A stretch of 64,000 nucleotides of DNA from Siphonodentalium dalli (Eukaryota; Mollusca; Scaphopoda; Gadilida; Siphonodentaliidae), in assembly GCA_032622095.1 (NCBI GenBank), contig CP136064.1:273319614-273383613 (forward strand). The letters are read 5' to 3'. Below are positions 46,254 to 59,226 of the stretch, piece by piece. The notes under the pieces were generated by a model. That model was given only the letters and a program-made list of their open reading frames with translations. It had not been told where the DNA came from and made no database searches. Both the position numbers and the translations under genes were made by a program. Numbering within the stretch: the first letter of the stretch is position 1; each line of letters opens with the position of its first letter.

Positions 46254-47285
46254 AGCACAGGACCGATTCACAGGCCCCTGGGACAAATTACTAAAATACC
46301 AATATACATGTAGATTATACAAGTGACAAGGTTCAAATGATCGATTTTTTGCTAAAACCAATCGATAATTGCAACCAAAATATCGTCCAATGCGACTTAT
46401 TGGCAATAACATTCCCTTGTTCGCTCAGAGGCCTTTGTCCTAGTTATAAAATCAATATTTTTAGCAATAATTTGTCGCGAACGTGTAACTAAACGCATAA
46501 CCTATAAAAGCTTACATATGTTCTGCAAGTCACTCCGAAGCCACCCAAACCATTTTTATTTCATCCGATGTGATTGTGCTCAATTTTTCAACTTTATTCA
46601 TAAAACGTATTCCGGAAACAAGACGTGTCTGCGACTGGCAGTAAATCCGAGAATTTCAATAGTGTATCAAAGCAAATTTCAATTATTTAACCATACTTTC
46701 AAGTTAACTTTGTTTTAAAATCAGATAAACTTCTTGGTACAGAGAAAATTCATAATTCAAGCCAACATTTGTGAACTTTACTCTCGATTATTGTCAATCA
46801 ATCAGCAAGTCGGTCAAAATATTTACTGCCAGTCGCAGACGCGTCTTGTTTTTGGAATTCGTTTGATGAATAAATTTGAAAAATCACAGCTGATGAAATA
46901 AAACAGGTATGGGTGCCTTCAGATTGACTTGCGGAACATATATGATCATTTATAGACCGTGTCATCGCGTTTAAGAACACGTTCGCGACAAATAATTGCT
47001 AACAATAGTGATTTTATAACTAAGTTGGAGGCCTCTGAGCGGACAGGGAGGTTGACGACCCGATTTCTTTGGTAGATTTCTGTAGTTTCGGTACGATATC
47101 TCGACTTCGCCGAGTTATATGTCAAACGAAAGGGAATGTTATTTGCCAATAAGACAAACCTGAGGATATTTTGGCTGCAATGATCGCTTTACGGAATTTA
47201 TTAGGGTTTTGAACCTTGTCACTTGTACAGTCTATATTGGTATTTTATTAATTTTTTCCCGAGGGGCCTGTGGATTCATTAAAAT
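46254..47285. repeat. Large inverted repeat, about 1 kb, arms of about 400 bp
   Basis: Left arm 46260-46660 and right arm 46820-47280 are inverted copies with moderate divergence. Matching blocks include 'acaggcccct', 'taccaatata', 'acaagtgacaaggttcaaa', 'cgctcagaggcc', 'atttgtcgcgaacgtgt' and 'gtctgcgactggcagtaaat'. The two arms face each other across about 160 bp. It could be a fold-back transposon or two copies of one repeat inserted head-on. Confidence 0.8.
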
Positions 47286-48439
47286 CTTTTTCATTAGAAA
47301 AAATTATTGGCTACAATCTACTAAAATTCCAAGTCTTTTTCCGGGTAGTCCTGATAGTCATTGAATTGAGAGAAAAAATGGAATGCTTGGGTGTCGGACG
47401 GGTGGAATGTGGAACCTAAAATTTGGCGACATGGACTTAATGAAATTCTACATATGCTATATCATTTCAAACAAGAATAACGTCCGTATAAAGTGGGTTC
47501 TAAAGTCGAGATATCAGTATCGATTTTTAAGACGATCAAAGTTCAGTAAGTCAAATGAATTTGTTTTGAGAATGAATTGAATCAATCAAGATCAGTATGT
47601 TGGATATCATATGGAATAAAGTATTCGTAGTGCATTCATTTGAAAGATTTGATAGAGATTTTGGACTCACTGTATGCAAAATAATTTCGTGTGCTATGTA
47701 TATAAACATGGAATATTCGCTCAATTGTTTTAATGTGGCAACCAAAATGGCCGCGAAAATACTCAAACGTTTACCGCTCTTCAAATAACTAATTATATTT
47801 TTGACCTGCTCTGCTCTGCTCTGTTAGTTTTGTCATCAACAAGTTCAAATGTTCTAGATTTCGAAGATAATTTAAGAACGATATAGGCTTTGGTTTTTCT
47901 AATTATACAAAATGTAGGCTTATTGATACAAAACATGTGACGTTACTACAGAAAAACAACACACCACATTCGTCGTTACAAGAGCAGCGACGAACTAAAA
48001 CATTAGTATAGCGTAATTACTAAAAAGTGGTGAAGGGTAACACGTTTTGAAACTATACTGAATGTTACACCAGTTTTTAAATTTCGTTCGAGATGACGTT
48101 TTTGCACATGACACGATTAAGCTAGAATATTTGTTTATGTTCCAATAAAAATTAGAATGAACTGAATATAAATTGCTGATGGGTGACAGACTTTCATAAA
48201 CAAGTTGAAGCAACTGGGTCAGCGCGGATATCAAACCCTGTTGTAGATTTCAGCACTTTTTAGGCAAGATTGACCCCTTCAGCAGTAGTATGTATACACC
48301 ATACGTAAATGTGTATGCTACCTATTATACAGATAGTTCATGCTCGTATTGCAGAAGAGAAAGCATGTTTAATCATAATATTCAATCATAAATTGACGCG
48401 CATGCATAAGACGTGTGTGTTCATCTAATTTGGACTCAC
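47286..48439. other. Intron, no exon seen
   Basis: Holds the second copy of the 'taaagtcgagatatc' repeat (47492) and a short (CTGCT)n run near 47806. Confidence 0.5.
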
Positions 48440-48589
48440 CTTGAATTAGTTCACATAAAAAGGTGTGATATTCTGTACATGGTGCTTCACGGATACCGAA
48501 GACACCAATTACATTCCTGTACAGCACTAGACAGTTTGCTTCCATGTTAAGGCGCTTTCGTATTGATACTGACAACGTCACGTTTGACC
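48440..48589 (-). CDS. Receptor gene exon: C-terminal half of the C-type lectin domain
   Basis: The acceptor gattttactccacag precedes 48589; the donor is CAAG|GTGAGT, a perfect consensus, at 48440. The exon is 150 bp, phase 1 at both ends. It codes for SNVTLSVSIRKRL, then EANCLVLYRN, GVFGIREAPC and YHTFLCELIQ. The three cysteines, with the FLCE ending, are C2, C3 and C4 of a C-type lectin fold. The WND motif before C3 and an EPN or QPD motif are absent, so calcium-dependent sugar binding of the usual kind is unlikely. NVT is a possible N-glycosylation site. It completes the domain begun at 59933-59756. Confidence 0.78.
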
Positions 48590-50263
48590 CTGTGGAGTAA
48601 AATCAGATATAGTTTGTTGGAACAACATTATACTTTATACAGTCGTAGATGGCAGCTGATTTATACTTAAAACATGTTTATGGCGGTTCGTCGTCCATTA
48701 TATAGGATACTGGATGGTTATTGTCGAGATCGTACATTCTTTTACAAAGAGTGATCCACTATTGTCATAAATTTAAAGACGCTCATTAACCACTTTAATG
48801 AATAGTTATTTCACTGTGAACGGTATAATTTTATACGACTTGCGTGTATGATTATATATATATATACTATGATACCATAATATATGCATGTAGCTATCTA
48901 TAGACAACGACATTCGAGTATAATATCGCTCTGACTGTTGAAACACGACAAACCGGATATACATATAGAGCCTCGTCACTGGCATTTCAGGCATGTTGTT
49001 TCGCATAGACATTGTATGTTAACTGTTAAAGTTTCTCGGATATAATTCCGTAACACCACTTACATGTACGATAAATCCTAAATAATTAAATATAGTAATT
49101 AAAATGTAAATGTATTTCTTTGATCTTCAGTAACGATCTATGCAAGATCACATAATGGCCGATTAAGCATACCGCACTCACCAATCAGTCATTCAATTTA
49201 TTAACCGAAATACGCCGCATAACTAATTTAATACAATTGTCGAAATGTAAGGCAAAACTCCGATGATATTGGTTAAATCTATCGATGGAACTCGGTGTTG
49301 GTACGTCGTGTTCAGTCGACGATTGGAAAAGAAATGGGGTAATGCCAGTGATGTGAAACACTCCGGTAGAGTGATCAAATCGAAAATGAGAATAATCGTG
49401 CTCAGAGTTGTTACTTTTTGCGACTATCAAATCCAAATTGATAACACTAAACTTTTCATTATTTCAGCCCGCGATCTCGGCTTGTAGTATCGATCGGTCC
49501 ATTTACTAAAAATAATTTACATATTTAAGATATTATCCTATTCATATTCCAACACGTATCGGGATTATCATCCACCACTCGGGCAGTGTATATGAGTTAT
49601 GTTGTTGCCGTTTCCTTCAAAATGTGTTTATTTATCCACGCCATTTGACATTCACCGACAGATATATGAGAGTGAGTTGTCAAGATTATAAAAAAAGTCG
49701 AAGATGGACCTAATATTAACATCAGATTTGAAACAGTGCATACCAAAGCGGGATCTGCAGAAAATTGTCCAGACACAAGGAGGGGTGTTTCGAGGTCGGA
49801 AAAAATGTGTGATGCATTTGTTTCCAATCAACATATTGATAAAAGATTCCATGTAATTAGGACACATTAAGATATTGGAATTATATCTCTCGGCATTGAG
49901 CTTTGCTTATCTGTTGCATCAGTTATGAGTATGACATGCCCATCTTAGAAAACTAGAGAACACAATATGCAACACCAGGTTGGACACTCATGATTATATT
50001 ATAATTCATATTTTCCACTCTCAATACAATCTAATATACTTTAGGCAGTGGCTGTCATGGTCATATTGTTTCTCAGCATTTCTGATAGTCGGTATTCAAG
50101 TCAATGTACTAGCAGTGTTATACATATATACAATTTAAGCCCACTTTGAATGAAAAATGTGCCAGAAATGTCAACAGTAAAAGATCATAACAAAATATTG
50201 GTAAATATCATCTTGCCTTTTACAGCAGTTATTGGTTACTAGAACCATTATAATTTATGTATG

Positions 50264-50300
50264 ACTAGCAGGGTTACCCGGCGTTGCCAAGTTAAAGTGA
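50264..50300 (-). mobile_element. Helitron-type 3' terminus, minus strand
   Basis: ACTAGCAGGGTTACCCGGCG is the complement of a CCGGGTAACC...CTGCTAGT end, close to the CACCTGCTAGT ends of the array at 21046-24300. The body would extend to the right; its start was not found. Confidence 0.4.
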
Positions 50301-52029
50301 TGCGAAACGCTCTGCTGTGGACATTTGGTGGGAATAGAGAATACTCTTCTTATTCTTATACATGGATTAGTAGTGGCTCACATTGTCGGAATGATTGTCA
50401 TTTTGTTTATCGCGATTAATTCGTCCCACCAATAAAGAAGTATTTATTTATTTATTTACAACTGAACGTACTTCAGACGTTACCATTCAAAAAACCCTTG
50501 AGTCGACGTGGTGGGAATTGATGTTTATTTCTTTTTTTTAAATATTTTGTATTGGGATCAGAACATAAGCATTAGTTATAAACGACGACAATTAGGTTGT
50601 ATGTATAGATGTATAAATCAGTCAATTGGGTTAGACTAAGATGTTGAGGACACCTGGTTATCACATCTCCACGAAGATACAGATGTTTTTAAAAATTGTG
50701 CAGGTGCTCCTTTGTTCATGGTGCTCTATTTGCTAATTATTCTCAGGTTAAAAGAAATATTGATATACTAGCAGGGTGTGATTTGAATGGCGCTAATCAT
50801 TTTATCTTCGCCTTCCATAGCACAACGGAACATTTTCATTGGAAGGTCCAGTTGTTCCGAGTGTTGATCTCTAAACAAATGTTCAGTAATGTGACGATGT
50901 AATTTAGCCCTGGTAAATATATACATAATACAAGTTAATACTGACAACTAGCATCTAACATATTCATCCAAGTCACCGGTATTTACGACATATTCCCTCA
51001 CTGCGCTGTAATTCGTTCCGTCCCGGTCGTATTACTCTGTTACTCCAGCCCAATGCTAACGATATAGCAACGTCGCTTTAATTAGCACAGGTAAGCTCGC
51101 AACTGAGTAGATGACACACAGCCGCGCGCAAATGGTCAAAGGTTAATTATATTTCACGGGTTTTTAGATTTGGCTTTTTGACTGTTTACCTGTGGTAAAA
51201 AAGTAATAATTTTCTTCAGAAAGTCTTCACATCTTTTCAAGATGTCTTCAAGATATTTAGACCATCGTTGCATACGGATTATCCTAAAATAGTGGCCTGT
51301 GTCCCGTTGAACTGGTATGTTCACAGTTGTATGTTATCGTTATAATCATGTTTTTATAATAACTTATGTCTTCAAGTACATCAGTAGAGTTTGTCCTATT
51401 TTGACATAAAGTATATATGGCCCGATAGTTAGGAGTGTATTTCCTGTTTTATCTATGTTTTAAAATGGTTACTCTCGATAGCCTGAGATGCCAGTTTGTA
51501 GATTTCTCAATCAGATAGCTGTAGATTAGACATCTAGCATATCTGGTGTTTGCAGGAACTCCTCAAGTTCATTTAATATATTTGTGTATGCACATATGTG
51601 TGCTTATTATATATACAAATGGTTGTATATTTGCATTTGGTTGCAGGGCCAGTAGAGTGTGTGTTTTTACTATGTATCCATACGATGTTTGTCTGTGGAT
51701 GGTGATGTTGTGTGATGATTGTCTGCATTGATGTGGAGTTGTGTTGTTCACTCGATATATGTGTTATTCGTATTTTGTGGATAAATGAATAAATGATTAA
51801 ATGCTACACGAAGACCTATGGCAATATGCACTTTTCATAGACCCTGCCAACCAAGAGAATTGTCGGAGCCCATACTGCCTAAGGACTTTTTCTAAATTTA
51901 ATGTCGAGGCTAAAGGGCATTTAATAATATAAATGAACCCACTAACACCCTCACAGTAACGTTTTTGATGTTTGCATACACACCAAAGCGTACAGACGTG
52001 ACAATATCATGCGATGTACGCGAACTTTA

Positions 52030-52180
52030 TGATTGGTATAAGAACAATATCGGCCTATTACATAATAGTATTTATGTTATGTGACCGTTTTTAGCGGATG
52101 TGACTATTTTAACAGCTATACCCACCGCTGAGGCCGCCCGTATTGTCTCATACTCGCTGTTCCTTGCTACCATAAATACG
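52030..52180 (+). repeat. Dispersed repeat family, copy 3
   Basis: Shares 'tgattggtataagaa', 'agcggatgtgac' and 'aacagctatacccaccgctgaggccgcccgta' type sequence with 3195-3350 and 7180-7290. Confidence 0.5.
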
Positions 52181-53801
52181 TGGTGTACAATGTCTGCTGT
52201 AATATGCATACGAAGACTATTAACTGTAACAACAATTTTATAACTACCTTGTGCTGTTCCGTGAAAAGTGACGTAATATACATTGCGAGCCTATTGCAAA
52301 CAAATTACTATAAAAATGTACAGAACATCTCATTTTTCTGCAAGTCGATTAACTGGTTGACAACAGTTTTATATAGACAGAAATAAGGCATTGTCGTTTT
52401 GTGAAACTAAAGATTACATACATGTATCACTTTCGACATATCACTGCTGATATATTTGTTGACCGGGTTTCCCTGTGTATTGCAGAAAAATCGGCACACG
52501 TAATAGTCTGGGAGCAATAGGAGAAGTAAACATTCTCTGTTAAAGTTTTTTCTCTATGGTTTGTGATTATGGATGGTGTATGCATCAATTTCTGGGTGGG
52601 TGTGGATTTCTCACATTTGAGCATGTCCTATATTCCAAGATGGCGTCCAACATTGCCGTCGTAGTACATAATACGAACTAAGTCAGTTTAATGTTTTGTT
52701 GGAAAACATATCTCATCATGTGTATACAAATGTATATATTATTTGGATGTTATTGCTTTATACTACGTTTGTGGGAAAAATGGGCGCTCCATTAGAAAGA
52801 TGGCTGCCAAAATTACGACCGGAATATAAAAAATAGGATTGTTTTCACTCATATCTCATATATCCGTTCATATTGTTTTGAACTGGTTGCTAATTGTGCC
52901 TTGTTTTTTATCATATGACCATTTGCTACGTGTTGTTCCTTTGGTCTCAGCCACTTCCAATCCCTAAGAAAATTGATCTTACAGAACGTGGTATGAAATT
53001 TCCCCGAAAACTCAGTATTGGTTCCTGTCCATATTTTAATGTGAAATGAACAAATTTGAAGGAATTAAGCGAGTGGGCGTATTGCATATAGAATGCAATC
53101 TTATTGCAGCCTGAAGCGGTTACTGTGGTTTATGATGGCAGTCAAAATGGCAGCAACTGTATATACAATTATACATTTCGTCCTTATGCTCTTACATGTA
53201 GTGACTGATATATGCCTGTAGTTGGCTAATCTACATTAGATATATTAAAAAGAAACAGTTTAAATAGGACACAACAGAAAACACTATGAACATGGAAATT
53301 ACATGCACATGTGGTATGAGATATATATTATAGAAGACTCCCGCATTATATTTCATCTATTCAAGATAAAACCTTGTATAATTTAGTCACATGACCTCAG
53401 CTACGAGGAGTATCCACACTCAATGTGTGAAGATAATATGATTGGTGCATACTGACGTGGCTAAGCATGACCCTATGTACACGGAAATGCTGTCATATTG
53501 GTATTGTGGGCAATAATATTAGTAAGTATCAGACTAATTGAAATGGATATTTCCAGAGTTTCAACAACTGTACAACATAAAATGGTGTCATGCCCTATTA
53601 GATCAAGAAAATAATTTGATAAAAGCGTCATCAAAGGAAGATACATTGGGCTGCCGGTACAATGTAACGCTGCTGGACAGTCAATCACACTCACACACGT
53701 TCAGATGGTAGCATCCAACCTTGTGTCCGTTTGTACTGGGTATCGTTGACCATAGGATAACATTTATTCAACAGCCAATTCATGCACGGATAACAATATA
53801 A

Positions 53802-56783
53802 GTCGCGCAATATTCCCAAAATACCAATAGTAATACTCTTAATATTAACGATCAACTTTTTTGGGAAACATTAAAATTTAGCATAAGAGGAGAAACAATA
53901 GCATATTCGTCCAAACTGAAAAAGACGAGAGACAACAGAGAAAAAGAAATTGAAAATAAACTTCGCGAACTTAATTTAAAATTAGATAATGGTGACAGTA
54001 CGGTAAAGCCTGAAATGGACAAACTAGAAACTGAAATTGAGACAATTAGAAACCAAAAAATAAAAGGCATTATTCTGAGAACCAAAGCTAAGTGGAAAAT
54101 TGAAGGGGAAAAAGCTACAAAGTACTTCTGTAATCTTGAAAAACGCCACTACACAGAAAAAATTATACCAAAACTCATTTTATCAGATGGATCCGAAACA
54201 AATGAATTTTCAAAAATTATTCGAGAGCAAGAAATCTTTTACCAAGACCTATATAGATCTAAATTAAATAACGAAGAAGAAAATGAAAATAGTTTCAATT
54301 TTTGGGACAGTAACAATCCCTTTCTAAACTTCTTAGACACCCAAGAGTCCGAATCTCTGGAAGGATCTCTCACTAATTTTGAATGTGGAATGGCACTAAA
54401 AGGAATGAAAAATGACCGATCACCAGGGAGTGATGGCTATACAGCAAGCTTCTATAAATATTTTTGGAAAGACCTTGGTCAGTATTTGATAAACTCACTA
54501 AACTATGGATATGACACTCAAGAATTATCAATCACTCAAAGATGCGGAATAATTACATGTATTCCAAAACCGAACAAGTGTAAACATTATTTGAAAAACT
54601 GGAGACCAATATCCCTCCTAAATGTAGATGTTAAAATTGCTTCTGCAGTCATAGCAAACAGAATTAAAAAACACCTCCCAAAATTGATCTCTAATTCACA
54701 GCTTGGTTTTATGTCAGGACGTTATATCGGTGAATCCACCCGACTCGTCTTTGATTTATTAGAAAAAAGTGAGAAAAAGGATATCCCAGGAATTCTTGCC
54801 ATTCTAGATTTTGAAAAAGCCTTCGACTCATTAGAATGGGAGTTTATAGAAAAAAGCCTTGACTTTCTTAAGTTTGGTCCATCTATAAAAACATGGGTTA
54901 AAACCCTCTATTCAAATATTTTTAGCTATGTTATAAACAATGGTATCCTTTCAAATAAAATCGACATTTACAGAGGTGTGAGGCAAGGCGATCCACTATC
55001 ACCCTATTTATTTATTCTATGTGTAGAAATCCTTAGCGCTAGTCTCAAATTCAACCCTGATATAAAAGGTATTAAAATAAACCACTCAGAATATATTCTT
55101 ACACAATATGCAGATGACCTAAACCTCTTCCTCCAGGATGATCAGAAATCCCTCAACACTGCTCTCAATATGTTAGAAGCATTTGCAAAACTCTCTGGCT
55201 TAAAAGTAAATTTTGATAAAACACAGGCTGTATGGATTGGAGCAAAAAGGGGTTGTGGTGAAGAACTAATGACTGATCAAACAATATCATGGAACCATAA
55301 TAACTCAGTTACTATCCTAGGAATAGAATTTAACCTCTTCAATGAGAACCATACAGAAAACAATTACAGAACAAAAATAAAGAAAATGGAGAATCTGTTA
55401 AATGACTGGTCTTTTAGAAACCTGAGTATTTATGGAAAAATTACTGTTATTAAGACATTAGCCTTGCCCATATTGACACATTGCTTGACAGTTTTACCAT
55501 CACCATCTCAAGAAATTATAGATAAAACACAAAAATTTCTTTTCCAATTCCTGTGGTCAGGAAAACCAGATAAAATAAAAAGAAATGTGATGATTAATAA
55601 CATGGAAGAAGGGGGTCTAAAATTCCCACACATCTCTTCTTTTTGTAATGCATTGAAAATGACATGTATTAAAAAGATCTTAGATCCTGAAATTGAAACA
55701 AGCTGGAAAACATTACTAGTTGATGACTTGGAACCATTTGGTGGTCCCAAGATATGGCACCTTCACAAAGAAGGTCTCATAAGAGTGAGCAAAACTCTCA
55801 ATTCCTTTTGGAAAGAAATTTTTAATAGTTGGGCCTTGTTAGATCAGAAATCTACCACAACCCCTGATGTTTTATGTGAGCCACTTCATCTCAACACAAG
55901 CATCCTCATAAACAATAAACTATTTTTCAACAAGCTCTGGATTAAAAAGGGTATTTACTTTGTGAATGATCTCCTGAATGAAGACTCAGGTATTTTGGGA
56001 TATGAAAACTTCTGTAGACAATATGATATAAGTACTCCTTTCACCACCTATCAGGGTCTTCTTTCAGCTCTACCACATGCGTGGAAATCGTATGCTAGGG
56101 AAAACCGGGCACTTCGCACCGTGACCACACAAAATATGGAGATTTTAAAGAAATGTGACAAGGCATGTAGAACGTTTTATCCACTTTTTGTGGAATATGT
56201 AGCCAGCTCTCCAAACATATCACAAAGTAAATGGGAAGAGAGGTTAGATGGAGAGCTCTCCCCTACAGAATGGAGAAATATATATACAAACACTAAAAAA
56301 ATTACAAATGATACTAGTCTCTTATCTTTCCAATTTAAAATAACTCACAATATTTTATACACAAACACAAAACTCATGAAATGTAAATTATCAGAAACAG
56401 AAATGTGTAGCTTATGTCAAACAAACAGGGAGACAATTACTCATCTACTCTATGATTGTCCAATCACTAAGTCAATATTGTTAGAATTCCAACAAATTAT
56501 GAAAGTCAGATGTAACATTGAATTAGAATTATCCAAAAAAATGGTAATTTTTGGACTTCCATGTGGAAATTCCTCAGACATTAAAGGGATTTGTATCCTC
56601 CTTTTCAAAAGTTACATATATTCATGTAAACTGAGATCTATAGACCCAAATTTAGCTGGATTCCTAGTATGGCTCAAATGTTATAAAACAATGGAATGTG
56701 TAGCAGTAAGGTCCTTTGCATCAAAAAAGGAAGTGAGCTTTCAAAATAGATGGGAAACAATTCAAGAACTATTCCATAATTGA
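53802..56783 (+). CDS. 5'-truncated L1/Tx1-type LINE: reverse transcriptase and C-terminal region, open frame
   Basis: The frame is open from 53802, after a stop, to 56783, about 993 codons; the first Met is at 54015. Counting from that Met, the linker KAKWKIEGEKATKYF is at about 27-41, followed by RSPGSDGYTASFYK, NWRPISLLNVD, LDFEKAFDSLEW, GVRQGDPLSPYLFILC and QYADDLN (YADD at 365-368). A zinc-knuckle-like C-x2-C...H-x4-C lies near the end (MCSLCQTNRE...THLLYDC). The order is typical of L1/Tx1 elements. The endonuclease is entirely missing, as with 5' truncation during target-primed insertion, so this copy could not have moved again, yet the frame has no breaks: a recent arrival. It sits antisense in the 11 kb intron between the two lectin exons. 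Confidence 0.92.
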   Translation, partial: VAQYSQNTNSNTLNINDQLFWETLKFSIRGETIAYSSKLKKTRDNREKEIENKLRELNLKLDNGDSTVKPEMDKLETEIETIRNQKIKGIILRTKAKWKIEGEKATKYFCNLEKRHYTEKIIPKLILSDGSETNEFSKIIREQEIFYQDLYRSKLNNEEENENSFNFWDSNNPFLNFLDTQESESLEGSLTNFECGMALKGMKNDRSPGSDGYTASFYKYFWKDLGQYLINSLNYGYDTQELSITQRCGIITCIPKPNKCKHYLKNWRPISLLNVDVKIASAVIANRIKKHLPKLISNSQLGFMSGRYIGESTRLVFDLLEKSEKKDIPGILAILDFEKAFDSLEWEFIEKSLDFLKFGPSIKTWVKTLYSNIFSYVINNGILSNKIDIYRGVRQGDPLSPYLFILCVEILSASLKFNPDIKGIKINHSEYILTQYADDLNLFLQDDQKSLNTALNMLEAFAKLSGLKVNFDKTQAVWIGAKRGCGEELMTDQTISWNHNNSVTILGIEFNLFNENHTENNYRTKIKKMENLLNDWSFRNLSIYGKITVIKTLALPILTHCLTVLPSPSQEIIDKTQKFLFQFLWSGKPDKIKRNVMINNMEEGGLKFPHISSFCNALKMTCIKKILDPEIETSWKTLLVDDLEPFGGPKIWHLHKEGLIRVSKTLNSFWKEIFNSWALLDQKSTTTPDVLCEPLHLNTSILINNKLFFNKLWIKKGIYFVNDLLNEDSGILGYENFCRQYDISTPFTTYQGLLSALPHAWKSYARENRALRTVTTQNMEILKKCDKACRTFYPLFVEYVASSPNISQSKWEERLDGELSPTEWRNIYTNTKKITNDTSLLSFQFKITHNILYTNTKLMKCKLSETEMCSLCQTNRETITHLLYDCPITKSILLEFQQIMKVRCNIELELSKKMVIFGLPCGNSSDIKGICILLFKSYIYSCKLRSIDPNLAGFLVWLKCYKTMECVAVRSFASKKEVSFQNRWETIQELFHN

Positions 56784-59106
56784 GTGATCACGGTGCTGAC
56801 TCCTGAGATAGAAACCCAAAATATAGTATATCTATTATTCACCCATTTACAGTATATGAATTTATACAATAGATAAAATTGAATCAGAATGCTGTGCATT
56901 GCAGTTTACACAATGTGGTAAATAATTTAATAAGATAATGGCAAAGAAATCTTTTTCACCCCATTTACAAGATGCATTTATTAGTAAAAGTTATGGGTGT
57001 GACACAAACAGAGAATCGAAAACCACTCTACTTTAGTCAACCAATTAATTAACTATAAACGCTGTTCCTATTATTAAGAATAAGTGGTATCAGGATATTT
57101 GTGGATCTTTACAATACCATGCTTTCCATATGAGCTGTCAGAAGACTAATGAATAATCCTCCTTTATATATATAAGCTGATAGATATATGTATATTATAG
57201 TATGATTTACTAAAACGCGACATATTATTTATTCAAGAATGATATTCATTCAAAATCACATGATTATTACTTAAATGATATGTAAAACATGACTATGTAT
57301 TTAGACCTAAATAAAAATATTAATAAAAAACAAAAAAAACAAAACAATATAAGTTCCGTGCGCAATACGATTACAGGGGATGTCATGAATCCTAGTGTCA
57401 CATTTACCAATCTAAATACCTTGTGAATACAATTATATTTCAGTGACAGTTGGAAGAGGTAAATGCACCACACATAATGATCCCAAAGTGAGTATGGTCA
57501 AAATATTGAGAACTGGTTAATTCTCAACCTGCTAAATATTGGCTATCCCTTGGTCACGGAACTGTGCAATTTGGGCTATTTGGTGAAATAGAAATTACAC
57601 TGTGGCGATAACTCCAAATCGCTCGCGGTTGAGAAATTTCGAAGTATGCCCAAGACAATTGTTGCTTGTAAGCAATATTAGCGGAGGAAATCTGGCCACG
57701 GTGGAACAAACTTGAAGATACACAGGAATAGGTTGGGATATCAGTTTCTCTGAATTAGTTGTTCATCCATGGCACATCCCAAATTGGGGTGAGCTAAATC
57801 AATTGTGGTTACAACACCGGGCATACTAAATGACTAGCTCAACTCTGGTAGTATATTGTAATACTCAACGATATGGAACAAATTACCGGCATGAAAATTT
57901 AGGGGTTGGGGTGAGTGCACTTCTATGACTTAATTATTTTATTCTAAGTGCAGATGATTAACTTTTTGTTGTTGTTTTCATATATGGATGAATGTCCATG
58001 ATATACGGGAAATATGCATGTTCATGACTAAGATATGGTATTTCATTTTATTGCACGTTCGGTTATCAAAGATCGCGATAGATGCAAAAGACACATTTAC
58101 CAGGAGACAGCTGGCAACTTTGAAGATTAAAAATGAATGTACATGTACATGGTTTTGAGAGCCATTTTACATAATGCTATATGACCTTCGAAACAATATC
58201 CACCACAGTTGGACCCATTCTCAACTATAGATAACATAGTTACGATATATTATATTTTCCCGATCCAGTACACCACACGTGGTGTAGACACATGCGTACT
58301 GATTAGATCTATATGAAAATAAATCTCCCAGGAAATTTATGCATTTGATGGGACGTATCACACCCAAGAAGGCTAGAACGCAGATTCAAGACAAAAACTC
58401 AAAGTGTAAGTTTTTTTTATTGGATGGTCATACTGGAAGCTATCTCGATGTTCTTTAAACGCTCAACCACTCAGCTTCCACCTATCATTAACTGTAGTTG
58501 CGGGGTCTAGTTGGTTATAGATAGACTCTCAACGATGCGAACATATCTTGCCCGAAGCACAGGTGCCTGTAACGCGCTCCGCTGCATGCCCCCTTTTGCG
58601 CTGCCCATACACACCGCTTCTGTATACGCGCCTGCTTCACGTTAATGGTAGTATAATAAGGACAAGGGGAACTGTAGTTATTTCCCGTTTTACCATCGCT
58701 CGGGAATCGGACAAATTTAGCCCAATTTATCCGAGTAATGCTATCGATATAGCCACGGAGGATTCCTCTTTCAATCAATACCACAAGCCCCCCTCGTTAC
58801 GATATATATCCATATCATTTGATAATTGTTTTACCACAGAATATTGTCTCCGGGGAGCGTAAATATTCGGATTGATCCAACTCAGATAACAATGGCCGAT
58901 ATGTTCTTCTAAATTCACCCCCATACCACTTACTATAATTAAAAATCGGTCAAACAATCAACTAAACATCTAGCGCTCAGTGATTTCTTGTCGGCTAATA
59001 ATTTGTTTACTCATAAAAATCAACACATCGTCAGTAAACAATTTTTCTAGAGGAGAAATCTGTCGATAATTATTTTTTTTTGTCATTTTTTTTTACCATT
59101 CACACA
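56784..59106. other. LINE 3' UTR and intron, no exon seen
   Basis: The first 100-200 bases are probably the LINE 3' UTR; no clear poly(A) tail or target duplication marks the end. The rest is AT-rich with no domain. Confidence 0.5.
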
Positions 59107-59226
59107 GCTCCTCATTTTAGTATTCATTACGACCTGATCTCGATTATAATACTGAGCACTGATTGGCTGTTTCTACTCTGGCAGTCATGGAAAGGTCAGG
59201 TCGTAATGAATATTAAAATGAGGAGC
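59107..59226. mobile_element. Small MITE, 120 bp with 31-bp inverted repeats
   Basis: GCTCCTCATTTTAGTATTCA at the left and its near-exact complement at the right continue through TTACGACCTGA and TCAGGTCGTAA. The middle is about 55 bp. The target duplication is not clear. Confidence 0.82.

Larger units (their letters stand above)
48590..53801. other. Left part of the 11-kb intron, no exon seen
   Basis: Mostly AT-rich. Minus-strand frames at 49185-49436 and 49597-49867 are open for up to 83 codons but lack a domain and good splice signals. Contains a Helitron-type terminus (50264) and a dispersed repeat (52030). Confidence 0.5.

Noticed and set aside
49185-49867. Minus-strand frames within the 11 kb intron as further receptor exons
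   Set aside because: Phases and splice sites do not fit between the two lectin exons, which already join in phase and complete the fold.
54015-54015. Met at 54015 as the true start of the L1/Tx1 LINE protein
   Set aside because: The frame is open for 71 codons upstream with sequence typical of the endonuclease-RT linker, so the element is 5'-truncated and the Met is internal.
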